NCBI RefSeq assembly: GCF_000685015.1
Contig: NZ_BAYA01000004.1
Span: 248,001 to 312,000, forward strand
Direction: 5' to 3'
Source: Paraburkholderia bannensis NBRC 103871
Lineage (GTDB): Bacteria; Pseudomonadota; Gammaproteobacteria; Burkholderiales; Burkholderiaceae
Length of the DNA stretch: 64,000 bases
Shown: one piece after another, positions 1-9,349 of the stretch
Layout: the number at the start of each line of letters is the position of its first letter
Position numbering within the stretch: the stretch's first letter is position 1
Made by a program: the position numbers and the translations under genes
Notes under the pieces: model-generated
The model's input: only the letters and a program-made list of their open reading frames with translations
Databases searched by the model: none
What the model was told of the DNA's origin: nothing

Positions 1-181
1 GTCCCAGGTTGGTCTCTATCCCCCAATGACCGGGGAGAAGCGCAGCGCGACTTCAGGCGACGCCCTACGGGCGTGGAACCCGAGAAGGAGCTAAAGCGCC
101 AACTCTGGCCTTCGCCCCTAACGGCATGGGACGGAACCAGGCGCGAAAGCGCCAGGTGCCGTCGACACAGGAGACAAGTCA
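1..181 (+). promoter_or_regulatory. Candidate structured 5' leader of the cox-like operon
   Basis: The stretch before the first cox-like gene holds several strong inverted repeats: a CCCC/GGGG hairpin (21-24 with 32-35), a 6-bp hairpin ACGCCC/GGGCGT with a 3-nt loop (60-74), and a GNRA-capped hairpin GGCGC-GAAA-GCGCC (140-153) enclosed by an outer 6-bp helix ACGGCA/TGCCGT (121-126 with 157-162). A GTTGG at 8-12 can pair with CCAAC at 109-113. The motif GGAACC occurs twice (75-80 and 133-138). This looks like structured RNA rather than coding sequence and may be a riboswitch or attenuator. I do not recognise the class, and the 5' end may lie outside the window. Confidence 0.4.
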
Positions 182-703
182 ATGACGATCAGTCTCAGCC
201 TGACGGTCAACGGCAAGCCCGTGACCGCCCAGATCGAACCCCACACGCTGCTAGTCCAGTTCCTGCGCGAGCAGCGACGCCTGACCGGCACGCACGTCGG
301 CTGCGACACCGCCCAGTGCGGCGCCTGCACCGTGCACGTGAACGGACGCGCGGTCAAATCGTGCAACACGCTTGCCGCGCAGTGCGATGGCATGAGCGTG
401 ACGACGATCGAAGGCCTCGGCGCCGCAAACGGCAACGGCAACGCCAACGGCGCCATGCATCCGATGCAGGCCGCGTTTCGCGAGTGTCACGGCTTGCAGT
501 GCGGCTTCTGTACGCCCGGCATGGTGATGAGCGCCGTCGCGCTGGTCAACGAGAAACCCGGCCTCACCGAAGCCGATGTGCGCGCCAATCTCGACGGCAA
601 CCTGTGCCGCTGTACGGGCTATCACAATATCGTGAAGGCCGTGCTCGCGGGTGCCGAAGGCATGCAGACGACGGCGGCGCAGCCCGCCGCCGCCGCGGTG
701 TAA
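182..703 (+). CDS. (2Fe-2S)-binding small subunit of a molybdenum hydroxylase (CoxS-like)
   Basis: This is the small electron-transfer subunit of a xanthine dehydrogenase/CO dehydrogenase-family heterotrimer, carrying electrons from the Mo centre towards FAD. The 173-residue protein has both family clusters: a plant-type ferredoxin site with C41, C46, C49 and C61, and the helical-domain cluster with C102, C107, C110, C142 and C144 (CGFCTPG and CRCTGY motifs). Between them is an odd Gly/Asn-rich insertion (about 81-91) encoded by near-repeats. The ATG follows GGAGA at a normal distance. It is followed 12 bp later by the large subunit, giving the S-L-M gene order of form II enzymes. Confidence 0.93.
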   Translation: MTISLSLTVNGKPVTAQIEPHTLLVQFLREQRRLTGTHVGCDTAQCGACTVHVNGRAVKSCNTLAAQCDGMSVTTIEGLGAANGNGNANGAMHPMQAAFRECHGLQCGFCTPGMVMSAVALVNEKPGLTEADVRANLDGNLCRCTGYHNIVKAVLAGAEGMQTTAAQPAAAAV

Positions 704-715
704 AGGGAGACGGCC

Positions 716-3112
716 ATGAACGCACCCGACTCCCAGACGCCGCACATGATCGGCGCGTCGATCAAGCGCAAGGAAGACTATCGCTTCCTCACCGGCGCAG
801 GCCAGTACACCGACGACGTCGTCCTGCCCGCACAGACGTACGCCGTGTTCGTGCGCTCGCCGCACGCGCACGCCCGCATCAAAAGCATCGATACGAACGC
901 AGCGCTAGCCGCGCCCGGCGTCGTGGCCGTGTTCACCGGCGCGGATCTCGCCGCCGAAAACGTGGGCGGCCTGCCGTGCGGCTGGCTGATCCACAGCATC
1001 GACGGCACGCCCATGCACGAGCCGCCGCATCCCGTGATCGCGCACGACAAGGCGCTGCACGTGGGCGACCAGGTCGCGCTCGTGATCGCCGACTCGCTCA
1101 AGGAAGCCAAAGACGCCGCCGAACTCGTCGAAGTCGACTACGAGGAACTGCCCGCATCGGTCGACACGGCGCACGCCGCCGACGCTGGCCAGCCGCTCGT
1201 GCACGACGGCGTGCCGAACAACACCTGCTACACCTGGGGCCACGGCGACAAGGCCGCCACCGACGCGGCCTTCGCGCAGGCCGCGCACGTCACCACGCTC
1301 GACATCGTCAACAACCGGCTGGTGCCGAACGCCATCGAGCCGCGCGCCGTCAACGCCAGCTACACGCAGCACGACGACAGCTACACGGTCTACGTCTCGA
1401 ACCAGAACCCGCACGTCGAGCGCCTGCTGATGGCCGCCTTCGTGCTGGCATTGCCGGAAACGAAACTGCGCATCGTCGCGCCCGACGTGGGCGGCGGCTT
1501 CGGCTCGAAGATCTTTCTTTACGCCGAAGATGTCGCGCTCACGTGGGCGTCGAAGAAAATTCGCCGCCCGGTCAAGTGGACGGCGGAACGTTCGGAATCC
1601 TTTGTTTCCGATGCACATGGCCGCGACCACGTAACGAAGGCCGAACTCGCGCTCGACCAGGACGGCAAGTTCCTCGCGATGCGCGTGCATACGACGGCCA
1701 ACATGGGCGCGTACCTGTCGACCTTTGCGTCGAGTGTGCCGACGATCCTCTACGCGACGCTGCTCGCGGGCCAGTACACCACGCCCGCGATCTACGCCGA
1801 AGTGAAGGCCGTCTTCACGAACACCGTGCCGGTCGACGCGTATCGCGGCGCGGGCCGCCCTGAAGCGACCTACGTGGTCGAGCGCCTGGTGGAGACCGCC
1901 GCGCGCGAGCTGAACATCGACCCTGTCGAGCTGCGCCGCCGCAACTTCATCACGGCCTTCCCGTACGCGACGCCCGTGGGCCTCACCTACGACATCGGCG
2001 ATTACGAGGCGTGTCTCGCGCGCTCGCTGGAACTCGCGGACGTGAAAGGCTTCCCCGCACGCCGCGATGAGTCGAAGTCGCGCGGCATGCTGCGCGGCCT
2101 TGGCTACTCGTGCTACATCGAAGCCTGCGGGCTCGCGCCGTCGAATATCGCGGGGGCGCTGGGCGCGCGCGCGGGTCTGTTCGAGGCGGGCGAGATCCGC
2201 GTGAATCCGACCGGCTCCGTGACCGTGTTCACCGGTTCGCACAGCCACGGCCAGGGCCACGAAACGACCTTCGCACAAGTGGTTTCCGAGCGCCTGGGCG
2301 TGCCGATCGAGCAAATCGAGATCGTCCACGGCGACACCGCGCGCATTCCGTTCGGCATGGGCACGTATGGCTCGCGCTCGATTGCCGTGGGGGGATCGGC
2401 GATCATGAAGGCGCTGGACAAGATCGAAGCGAAGGCGAAGAAGATCGCCGCGCACATGCTCGAAGCGGGCGTCGAGGATATCGAGTTCGCGAACGGCGTG
2501 TTCCGCGTCGCGGGCACCGACCGCACCAAAAGCTTCGCGGAGATTTCGCTCGCGGCCTATGTGCCGCACAACTATCCGCTGGAGACGCTCGAACCGGGTC
2601 TCGACGAAAGCGCGTTCTACGACCCGACCAACTTCACCTATCCGTCGGGCGCGTATATCTGCGAAGTCGAAATCGATCCCGACACGGGCGTCACGCGCAT
2701 CGAACGCTTCACCGCCGTCGACGACTTCGGCAACGTCATCAATCCGATGATCGTCGAAGGCCAGGTGCATGGCGGCCTCGGCCAGGGCATCGGTCAGGCG
2801 CTGCTGGAGCGCTGCGTCTACGACAACGAGAGCGGCCAGTTGCTGTCCGGCTCGTACATGGACTACGCGATGCCGCACGCGTCCGATGTGCCTCCCTTCA
2901 CGGTCGAAACCGCGAAGGGCACGCCTTGCACGCACAATCCGCTCGGCGTGAAGGGCTGCGGCGAGGCTGGTGCGATCGGCTCGCCGCCTGCCGTCATCAA
3001 CGCGATCCTGGATGCGCTCGGGCCACTCGGCGTGAAGGACATCCAGATGCCCGCCACCCCGCATCGCGTGTGGCAGGCGATCCAGGCAGCGCAAGCTTCG
3101 ACCCAACCTTGA
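716..3112 (+). CDS. Molybdopterin-binding large subunit, form II CoxL-like
   Basis: This is the catalytic subunit of a xanthine oxidase-family molybdenum hydroxylase; the 798-residue length is normal. The active-site loop reads AYRGAGR (residues 375-381), the form II signature; true aerobic CO dehydrogenases (form I) have AYxCSFR. The catalytic base is expected at E750 in the GCGEAG motif. The protein therefore probably hydroxylates an aldehyde, purine or other heterocycle, and CO oxidation should not be assumed. A good GGGAGA ribosome site precedes the start. It lies between the small and FAD subunit genes, with maturation genes downstream. The substrate cannot be read from sequence. Confidence 0.93.
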   Translation: MNAPDSQTPHMIGASIKRKEDYRFLTGAGQYTDDVVLPAQTYAVFVRSPHAHARIKSIDTNAALAAPGVVAVFTGADLAAENVGGLPCGWLIHSIDGTPMHEPPHPVIAHDKALHVGDQVALVIADSLKEAKDAAELVEVDYEELPASVDTAHAADAGQPLVHDGVPNNTCYTWGHGDKAATDAAFAQAAHVTTLDIVNNRLVPNAIEPRAVNASYTQHDDSYTVYVSNQNPHVERLLMAAFVLALPETKLRIVAPDVGGGFGSKIFLYAEDVALTWASKKIRRPVKWTAERSESFVSDAHGRDHVTKAELALDQDGKFLAMRVHTTANMGAYLSTFASSVPTILYATLLAGQYTTPAIYAEVKAVFTNTVPVDAYRGAGRPEATYVVERLVETAARELNIDPVELRRRNFITAFPYATPVGLTYDIGDYEACLARSLELADVKGFPARRDESKSRGMLRGLGYSCYIEACGLAPSNIAGALGARAGLFEAGEIRVNPTGSVTVFTGSHSHGQGHETTFAQVVSERLGVPIEQIEIVHGDTARIPFGMGTYGSRSIAVGGSAIMKALDKIEAKAKKIAAHMLEAGVEDIEFANGVFRVAGTDRTKSFAEISLAAYVPHNYPLETLEPGLDESAFYDPTNFTYPSGAYICEVEIDPDTGVTRIERFTAVDDFGNVINPMIVEGQVHGGLGQGIGQALLERCVYDNESGQLLSGSYMDYAMPHASDVPPFTVETAKGTPCTHNPLGVKGCGEAGAIGSPPAVINAILDALGPLGVKDIQMPATPHRVWQAIQAAQASTQP

Positions 3113-3125
3113 GCGGAGGCGCACC

Positions 3126-3926
3126 ATGTATTCATTCGACTACCAGCGCGCGAGCGACGCGCAAGGCGCGGTGAAGACGCTCGCCGCCGATACCGAAGCG
3201 AAATATCTCGCGGGCGGCCAGAGCCTGCTCGCGGCGATGAAGCTGCGGCTCGCGCAACCGTCCACGCTCGTGGACGTCACGCGCATTCCCGAGCTGAAGA
3301 CGATCCAGGTGGACGGCAAGGTCGTGAAGATCGGCGCGGCGGTCTGTCATGCCGATGTGGCGGCGAACGCGCAGATCGTCGCCACGTTGCCGGGGCTCGC
3401 GCAGCTTGCGGCGCATATCGGCGACCGCCAGGTGCGCGCGCTGGGCACGATTGGCGGCTCGCTCGCCAACGACGATCCGGCCGCCGACTACCCCGCCGCC
3501 GTGCTGGGCCTGAACGCCACGGTCGTGACCGACCGTCGCCGCATCGCCGCCGACAACTTCTTCCTGGGCATGTACGAGACCGCGCTCGAACCCGACGAGC
3601 TGATCGTGGCCGTCGAGTTTCCCGTGCCCCAGCGCTCGGCCTATGAGAAGTTCCGCAATCCGGCTTCGCATTTCGCGTTGGCGGGCGTGTTCGTCGCGCA
3701 AGTCGGCGATGGTTCGGTGCGCGTGGCGGTGACGGGCGCGGCGTCTTCGGTGTTTCGCGCAACGGCGCTGGAAGACGCGCTCAAGGCAAGCTTCACGCCC
3801 GCCGCCGCGCGTGCGGTCAGCATCGCGCCCGACGATCTCAACACCGATCTGCATGCCAGCGCCGACTATCGCGCGCACCTGATTCCGGTGTTGGCGGCGC
3901 GGGCGGTCGCGAAGGCGCTCGGCTAG
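3126..3926 (+). CDS. FAD-binding medium subunit (CoxM-like)
   Basis: This 266-residue protein is the flavoprotein subunit of the molybdenum hydroxylase, passing electrons from the iron-sulfur clusters to the final acceptor. The two FAD pyrophosphate-binding motifs of the family are present: AGGQS (29-33) and TIGGS (108-112), the latter followed by an NDDPAADYPA stretch. The C-terminal CO dehydrogenase flavoprotein domain is intact. It starts 13 bp after the large subunit behind a GGAGGCGC ribosome site, so it should be co-translated with it. Confidence 0.93.
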   Translation: MYSFDYQRASDAQGAVKTLAADTEAKYLAGGQSLLAAMKLRLAQPSTLVDVTRIPELKTIQVDGKVVKIGAAVCHADVAANAQIVATLPGLAQLAAHIGDRQVRALGTIGGSLANDDPAADYPAAVLGLNATVVTDRRRIAADNFFLGMYETALEPDELIVAVEFPVPQRSAYEKFRNPASHFALAGVFVAQVGDGSVRVAVTGAASSVFRATALEDALKASFTPAAARAVSIAPDDLNTDLHASADYRAHLIPVLAARAVAKALG

Positions 3927-4043
3927 CAACGCTCGCCAACGCCGCCCGCGTCCGCGTTACGTCACGCGCGGCGCGGGCGGCGGCGTTTGCTCGCACTCAC
4001 GCACCGGCACGCACCCGCACGCATTTGCACCGACAGGCCCGCC

Positions 4044-4931
4044 ATGCTCCCCGCCACGATCGACGACACGCTCGCGCAGCTCGAAGCGCACCGCTATTTC
4101 GCGAGCCGCGAACTGGCCACCGCCCTTTTTCTCGCGCTCAAGATGGAGCGCCCGCTTTTTCTCGAAGGCGAGCCGGGCGTCGGCAAGACCGAACTCGCCA
4201 AAGCCGCCGCCGCGCTGAGCGGCACGACGTTGCTGCGTCTTCAGTGCTACGAAGGACTCGACACGGCCAGCGCACTTTACGAATGGGACTACCCGCGCCA
4301 GATCATGGCGTTGCGTCTGGCCGAATCCGCAGGCGAAAAGCCGTGCAGCGACACGCTCTATCGCGACGAATTCCTGCTCAAGCGTCCGCTGTTGCAGGCG
4401 CTGGAACCCGACCCGCAACAGCCCGACGCACGCCGTGTGCTGCTGATCGACGAAATCGACCGCGCCGACGAACCGTTCGAAGCCTTCCTGCTCGAACTCC
4501 TTTCGGACTTCCAGGTATCGATTCCCGAATACGGCACGGTGCGCGCAAAGGTGCCCCCGCTCGTGATCGTCACGTCCAACCGTACGCGCGAAGTGCATGA
4601 CGCGCTCAAGCGGCGCTGCCTGTATCAGTGGCTCGGCTATCCGGAACGCGAGCGCGAGCTCGCGATCGTCGCCGCGCGCGCGCCGCAAACCAGCCACGCC
4701 TTGCAGCGCCGCGCCGTGGCTTTCGTGCATCAGTTGCGCACGATGGATCTGTTCAAGTCGCCGGGCATCGCGGAAACCATCGACTGGTGCCGCGCGCTTG
4801 AAGCGCTTGCGGTGACGGAACTCGATCCGCAATCGGTGCAGGACACGCTGGGCGTGCTGCTCAAGTACCAGGACGATCTCGCGCAGCTCGACGCGCAGCG
4901 GATCGCCAGCACGCTCGCGCTCGCGGAGTGA
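4044..4931 (+). CDS. MoxR-family AAA+ ATPase (CoxD-like)
   Basis: This is an AAA+ ATPase of the MoxR class. Relatives such as CoxD act with a VWA partner to mature or insert the metal centre of molybdenum hydroxylases. With the start at 4044 it has 295 residues, a Walker A GEPGVGKT at 42-49 and a Walker B VLLIDEID. An in-frame upstream start at 3987 would add a His/Arg-rich leader unlike the family, so 4044 was preferred. Its stop overlaps the GTG start of the next gene (GTGA), indicating translational coupling to the VWA protein. Confidence 0.9.
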   Translation: MLPATIDDTLAQLEAHRYFASRELATALFLALKMERPLFLEGEPGVGKTELAKAAAALSGTTLLRLQCYEGLDTASALYEWDYPRQIMALRLAESAGEKPCSDTLYRDEFLLKRPLLQALEPDPQQPDARRVLLIDEIDRADEPFEAFLLELLSDFQVSIPEYGTVRAKVPPLVIVTSNRTREVHDALKRRCLYQWLGYPERERELAIVAARAPQTSHALQRRAVAFVHQLRTMDLFKSPGIAETIDWCRALEALAVTELDPQSVQDTLGVLLKYQDDLAQLDAQRIASTLALAE

Positions 4932-6220
4932 CGCCGATGGCGATACCTGCAATCGACACAGCCGATGAAAGCGCCCCGCCCATGCTCGCGCTCAACGTCG
5001 TGCACTTCGTGCGCGTGCTGCGCGGCGCGGGCCTGCCGATGGCGAGCGCGCGCGCCGTCGATGCGCTCGAAGCGTTGAGCCACATCGACCTCGCGCGCCG
5101 CGACGATGTGCGCGCCGCGCTGGCCGCCGTGCTCACCGCCGCGCCCGACGAACGCGAGCTGTTCGACGCGGCCTTCGCGCTCTTTTGGCGCGATCCCGAC
5201 TGGGAAAACAAGCTGCGCGCGCTGCTGCTGCCGAAGGTGCAAGGCGGCCTGCCGCCGCCGCGCCGCAACAACCGCCTCGCCGACGCGCTCGCGGCGCGTC
5301 CCGCTGCTCGCGCGGGCGCGAAGCAGCCCGCCAGCCACGAAGAACACGAGCTGCGCGCGCACGCCACCTTCAGCGCCGAAGAACGCCTGCGCCAGCGAGA
5401 TTTCGACACACTTTCCGCCGACGAATGGCGCACGCTGCGCCACCTGATCCGCGCGCGCCGCCTGCCGCTTGCCACCGCGCGCACGCGCCGCCTCAAAGCC
5501 GCTTCGCACGGCAATCACGCCGATCTGCGCGCGAGCGCGCGCCAGGCCGTGCGCGCAGGCGGCGACTGGACGGTCTGGAAATACCGCGCCCACGTCGAGC
5601 GCAAGCTGCCGCTCGTGCTGCTGCTCGACATCTCGGGGTCGATGAGCAGTTACTCGCGCGCGGTGCTGTACTTCTGCCACGCGCTGCTGCAATCGCGCGA
5701 ACGCCTGCAGGTATTCCTGTTCGGCACGCGCCTCACGCACGCCACGCGCGCGCTGCGCGAACGCGATCCGGACGTGGCGCTCGCGCAGCTCGCCGCGCTT
5801 GTGGCCGACTGGTCGGGTGGCACGCGCATCGGCGAAACGCTTGGCCAGTTCAACCGGCGCTGGGCGCGCCGCGTACTGGGCGGGCGCGCCACGGTGCTGC
5901 TCGTCACCGACGGCCTCGACCACGATCCGGGCGGCGCGCTCGCCGCCGAGATGGCGCGGCTGCATCGCTTCGCGCATCGCGTGGTGTGGCTCAATCCGCT
6001 GCTGCGCTTTGGCGGCTTCACGCCGAAGGCGCGCGGCGTGCAGGCAATGCTGCCGCACGTCGACGCGCACTACCCCGTCCACAACCTGGAAAGCCTCGAA
6101 GCGTTCGGGCGCGCCCTGCGCGAGGCGCCGCCGGGCCGCGCGCCGTTGCATGGCGCGCAACAGGACATTGCACAGGCTGTTAAGCGTGCGACAACGCAAG
6201 GAGCGATACGATGGAGCTGA
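4928..6220 (+). CDS. VWA domain protein (CoxE-like)
   Basis: This 430-residue protein has a C-terminal von Willebrand A domain with an intact MIDAS motif DISGS (234-238) followed by the TDGLDHD region. The N-terminal half is Ala/Arg-rich with no named domain. CoxE proteins pair with the MoxR ATPase CoxD to activate the molybdenum enzyme. The GTG start overlaps the stop of the ATPase gene; an ATG at 4937 is an alternative. The 3' end overlaps the next gene by 10 nt. Confidence 0.88.
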   Translation: MTPMAIPAIDTADESAPPMLALNVVHFVRVLRGAGLPMASARAVDALEALSHIDLARRDDVRAALAAVLTAAPDERELFDAAFALFWRDPDWENKLRALLLPKVQGGLPPPRRNNRLADALAARPAARAGAKQPASHEEHELRAHATFSAEERLRQRDFDTLSADEWRTLRHLIRARRLPLATARTRRLKAASHGNHADLRASARQAVRAGGDWTVWKYRAHVERKLPLVLLLDISGSMSSYSRAVLYFCHALLQSRERLQVFLFGTRLTHATRALRERDPDVALAQLAALVADWSGGTRIGETLGQFNRRWARRVLGGRATVLLVTDGLDHDPGGALAAEMARLHRFAHRVVWLNPLLRFGGFTPKARGVQAMLPHVDAHYPVHNLESLEAFGRALREAPPGRAPLHGAQQDIAQAVKRATTQGAIRWS

Positions 6221-6804
6221 CCGAAAGCCACACGCTGCCGGTGCCGCAGGCGCGCGCCTGGGAGGCGCTCAACGATACGGCGATACTTAAGGTGTGTATT
6301 CCAGGATGCGAGAGCATCGAAGCGGACGGCGAAAACACTTATGCTGTCGCGCTGACCGCCGCCGTGGGCCCCGTGAAGGCGCGTTTCAAGGGTCGCATGC
6401 AGCTCGCCGATATCGACGCGCCGCGAAGCTACACGATCCAGTTCGAGGGCCAGGGCGGCGCGGCGGGCTTCGGCAAGGGCGACGCGCGCGTGACGCTCGA
6501 ACCCGCGGGCGAGAACACCACCACGCTCAGTTACACGGCCAGCGCCCAGGTGGGCGGCAAGCTCGCGCAGATCGGCTCGCGCCTCGTGGACGGGGCGGCG
6601 CGCAAGATCGCCGCTGAATTCTTCAAGCGCTTTGGCGAGCAGTTGGGTGAACAGCCAGGCGCGGGCGAAACCGAAGCATCGCAAGAAGCGCAAGAAGCAA
6701 GCGATACCCCCGATACACAAACCGCCGAAAGCGCCGATGCCGACGGCGGCGAAGAACCGCAAAAAAGGAAACGATCATGGACAGCGTGGATCTCGAAGTC
6801 CTGA
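6211..6804 (+). CDS. CoxG-like SRPBCC-fold protein
   Basis: This 197-residue protein has an N-terminal CO dehydrogenase subunit G/polyketide-cyclase-like fold (about 1-145). CoxG in Afipia carboxidovorans anchors the enzyme to the membrane through a hydrophobic C-terminus. Here the C-terminal 50 residues are Glu/Ala/Asp-rich and end in a basic RKRSW segment, with no hydrophobic anchor, so membrane recruitment, if any, must work differently. The start lies within the preceding gene and the last 28 nt overlap the following gene, so the end of the cluster is tightly coupled. Confidence 0.85.
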   Translation: MELTESHTLPVPQARAWEALNDTAILKVCIPGCESIEADGENTYAVALTAAVGPVKARFKGRMQLADIDAPRSYTIQFEGQGGAAGFGKGDARVTLEPAGENTTTLSYTASAQVGGKLAQIGSRLVDGAARKIAAEFFKRFGEQLGEQPGAGETEASQEAQEASDTPDTQTAESADADGGEEPQKRKRSWTAWISKS

Positions 6805-7799
6805 AATCCAGCGTACGCTGGCTCGACGAAGGCCACCGCGCCCTGCTGGTGACGGTGGTGAAGACGTGGGGCTCGTCGCCGCGTCCCGAAGGGGCGATGC
6901 TCGTCGTGCGCGACGATGGTCTCGTCGTCGGCTCGGTGTCGGGCGGCTGTATCGAGGACGACCTGATCGACCGCGTGCGCCGCGAGGGCATTCACATCGT
7001 CAAGCCCGAAGCCGTGAAATACGGCATCACGGCGGAAGAAGCGCATCGCTTCGGCCTGCCCTGCGGCGGCACGATCCAGCTCGTGCTGGAACCGCTCACC
7101 GAAGCCTCGGGCATCCGCACGCTGCTGGAGACGGTCGAGCGCGGCCAACTGGTCGCGCGCACGCTCGATGTCGCGTCGGGCCACGCGACGCTTGGCCCCG
7201 CCAGCGCCACCGATGGCGTCGATTTCGACGGCGAGCGCCTGCTCACGATCCACGGCCCGCGCTATCGCATGCTGGTGATCGGCGCGGGGCAGCTCTCGCG
7301 CTATCTCTGCCAGATCGCCGTGGGGCTCGACTATCAGGTGACGGTGTGCGACCCGCGCGAGGAATACACCGACACGTGGAGCGTGCCCGGCACGACGCTC
7401 GTGCGCACCATGCCCGACGACACCGTGCTCGACATGAAGCTCGACGAGCGCTGCGCCGTTATCGCGCTCACGCACGACCCCAAGCTCGACGATCTCGCGC
7501 TGATGGAGGCGCTCAAGACGCGCGCGTTCTACGTGGGCGCGCTCGGGTCGCGGCGCAACAACCAGGCGCGACGCGAACGGCTCAAGGAGTTCGACCTGAG
7601 CGACGCCGAACTCGCGCGCCTGCATGGGCCCGTGGGCATTTATATCGGCAGCCGCACGCCGCCGGAAATCGCCGTGTCGATTCTCGCGGAAGTCACGGCG
7701 GCGAAGAACGGCGTCTCGCTGCCCACCATCCTCAAGGTCGAAGGCGCGAAGGCCGCGCGCGAGCAGGCCGCAAGCGTCGGGTCGAGCTGCGACGTCTGA
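6777..7799 (+). CDS. XdhC/CoxI-family molybdenum cofactor maturation protein
   Basis: This 340-residue XdhC-family protein has the N-terminal XdhC/CoxI domain with the conserved GGC motif (C58, in SVSGGCIEDD) and a C-terminal Rossmann domain opening with VIGAG (167-171). XdhC proteins bind the Mo cofactor, promote its sulfuration and hand it to the apo-enzyme, so this is the expected last gene of the cluster. It begins inside the coxG-like gene in another frame. Only 12 bp separate its stop from the stop of the convergent gene on the other strand. Confidence 0.9.
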   Translation: MDSVDLEVLKSSVRWLDEGHRALLVTVVKTWGSSPRPEGAMLVVRDDGLVVGSVSGGCIEDDLIDRVRREGIHIVKPEAVKYGITAEEAHRFGLPCGGTIQLVLEPLTEASGIRTLLETVERGQLVARTLDVASGHATLGPASATDGVDFDGERLLTIHGPRYRMLVIGAGQLSRYLCQIAVGLDYQVTVCDPREEYTDTWSVPGTTLVRTMPDDTVLDMKLDERCAVIALTHDPKLDDLALMEALKTRAFYVGALGSRRNNQARRERLKEFDLSDAELARLHGPVGIYIGSRTPPEIAVSILAEVTAAKNGVSLPTILKVEGAKAAREQAASVGSSCDV

Positions 7800-7811
7800 C
7801 GCATCAGCGCC

Positions 7812-9179
7812 TTAAAGTTCGCGCGTGCTGCGCGGCCTCACCAGGCGGCCCACGCGCGTACGCGCAATGCGCCAGGCGCGCGTCCAGCCCGAAGGACGCG
7901 GATCGGCCAGCATACTCAACGCACGCGCGTAATCGAGCGTGAGGCCCGGCGTCCACGCCATCGTCTGGCCGCGCTTGCGCAACTGCGCCGCGATCCACAG
8001 CTCCGGCGTCGCCAGCATGCGCGCGAACGCGAGCCAGCCGCCGCCCCACACGCGTGGCGTCGAGCCTTCGAGCGCCGCTTCCAGCGCGTGCGAGACCGTG
8101 CTCGAACAGTTGCGGTGCGTGAGGTTGTAGGTCGTATCGGCGCGGTAGTGCTGCCAGAAGCGCGCAAGCCGCTGCGGATCGTAGTTGCGGATACGCACCT
8201 TGCGCGTCGACGGGCACCACGCCGTCGATTCGGTCGCGTAGTCGGGCTGGAACAGGCCCGGCACATCGTTCTCCCTTGTCGCGCGCAACAGCCGGGAAAA
8301 GTCCTCCGGCGAGCGGTCGATTTCCACCGCGGGATAGAGGCTGATGTACACCGACTCGGGCGACTCCAGCGCCGCGTGGCCCGTCGAGATCACGCCGTTG
8401 CGATCGACGGCCGCGATATAGCGGTCGATGAGCGGCTGCCGCCGCGCCTCGCTTCTGGAAGTGCCCACCGGCGTCCAGACGTGCACGGTGAGCGCCGCTT
8501 CGTGTTCCTCGGGCGGCCCGTCGAACACGGTCTGCGCGAGCTTCGGGCCGATGCTGCCCGTCACGCCTGCGGCGCTGGCCGCGAGCGCCGCCGCGCCGGT
8601 TTGCGCCGCCGCCGGATTCACGCCCAGCCGCCGTGCGCGCAGCGCGAGCAGCAGCAGGTTCCAGCCCGCGAAGATGAGCACGAGGCCTAGGCAGTACGGC
8701 ACGGTGCCTTTGTAGTGCGTCGGATACGGCTGATAAAGGAACACGGCGATGGCGATTTCGAGCACGCCGCCCGCGACCGCGAACTTCCAGGTGCGATAGC
8801 GCACGACCCACGCCGAGGCGATCTGCAACAGGCCATCGGCGAGAAAGAGCGTCGCGAACACCATCGAGAGAATGAACGACGCATGCCGGTAGCCCGACAG
8901 CACGAGCGCAGCCGAGCAGCAAAACGCCAGCCCCTTCACGTAGCGCAGCGTGCGCTGCCCGCCCATGCCAGTCCAGGCGACCGCGAGCGTCGCGAGGCCT
9001 TCGACCAGCAGCAGCCACGCGAACGGCGCGATGTGGAAATACAGCACGCCGTCGAGCGCGTCGATGAACAGCGCCGCGCCGATCGACGCGCTCAGCGCGC
9101 CCGCGAGCAGCACGCCACGCCAGCGCGCGCGCAGGTAATCGACGCCCAGCAGGATCATCATGAGCCGCACCATCGCCAC
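7812..9179 (-). CDS. HdeD/DUF308-like membrane protein fused to a papain-like (DUF4105-type) domain
   Basis: This 455-residue protein has two parts. Residues 1 to about 200 are hydrophobic with about six membrane segments resembling the HdeD/DUF308 acid-resistance family. Residues about 230-440 are soluble and contain an HRNCSST motif followed by a His-bearing helix, resembling the cysteine-protease-like fold seen in DUF4105 proteins. Function is unknown; a membrane-tethered hydrolase acting in the periplasm is an inference. Several start codons cluster at the N-terminus, of which the longest is given. It is convergent with the molybdenum enzyme operon. Confidence 0.75.
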   Translation of the reverse strand: MAMVRLMMILLGVDYLRARWRGVLLAGALSASIGAALFIDALDGVLYFHIAPFAWLLLVEGLATLAVAWTGMGGQRTLRYVKGLAFCCSAALVLSGYRHASFILSMVFATLFLADGLLQIASAWVVRYRTWKFAVAGGVLEIAIAVFLYQPYPTHYKGTVPYCLGLVLIFAGWNLLLLALRARRLGVNPAAAQTGAAALAASAAGVTGSIGPKLAQTVFDGPPEEHEAALTVHVWTPVGTSRSEARRQPLIDRYIAAVDRNGVISTGHAALESPESVYISLYPAVEIDRSPEDFSRLLRATRENDVPGLFQPDYATESTAWCPSTRKVRIRNYDPQRLARFWQHYRADTTYNLTHRNCSSTVSHALEAALEGSTPRVWGGGWLAFARMLATPELWIAAQLRKRGQTMAWTPGLTLDYARALSMLADPRPSGWTRAWRIARTRVGRLVRPRSTREL

Positions 9180-9272
9180 GCTCCGTCGTTTGCCGTGTCA
9201 ACTCAGTGCGATGCTACGCCCCACGCAGGCGAGGCCGCGCCGAAGCTGTACAGAAGCGCGCGCCCATGAAAA

Positions 9273-9302
9273 ACGGGCCGCAGCTTCAAGCTTGCGGCCC
9301 GT
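9273..9302 (-). terminator. Rho-independent terminator of the MFS transporter genes
   Basis: A 10-bp stem ACGGGCCGCA/TGCGGCCCGT with a short loop is followed on the minus strand by a run of five T. It lies just downstream of the small companion gene of the MFS porter. Confidence 0.8.
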
Positions 9303-9349
9303 CTGATTAGCGGCTCATTCGAGCGCTAGTGCTGCTTCATCAGCCAAAC

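Noticed and set aside
73..1863. Long Arg-rich open frame overlapping the small and large molybdenum enzyme subunits
   Set aside because: It is out of frame with two well-conserved genes and its composition is that of a shadow frame in high-GC DNA.
905..3127. 740-codon open frame antisense to the large subunit gene
   Set aside because: It mirrors the codon bias of the real gene, has no ribosome site and encodes low-complexity His/Arg/Val sequence.
182..3926. Annotation as aerobic carbon monoxide dehydrogenase
   Set aside because: The active-site loop is AYRGAGR (form II) and not the AYxCSFR loop of proven CO dehydrogenases.
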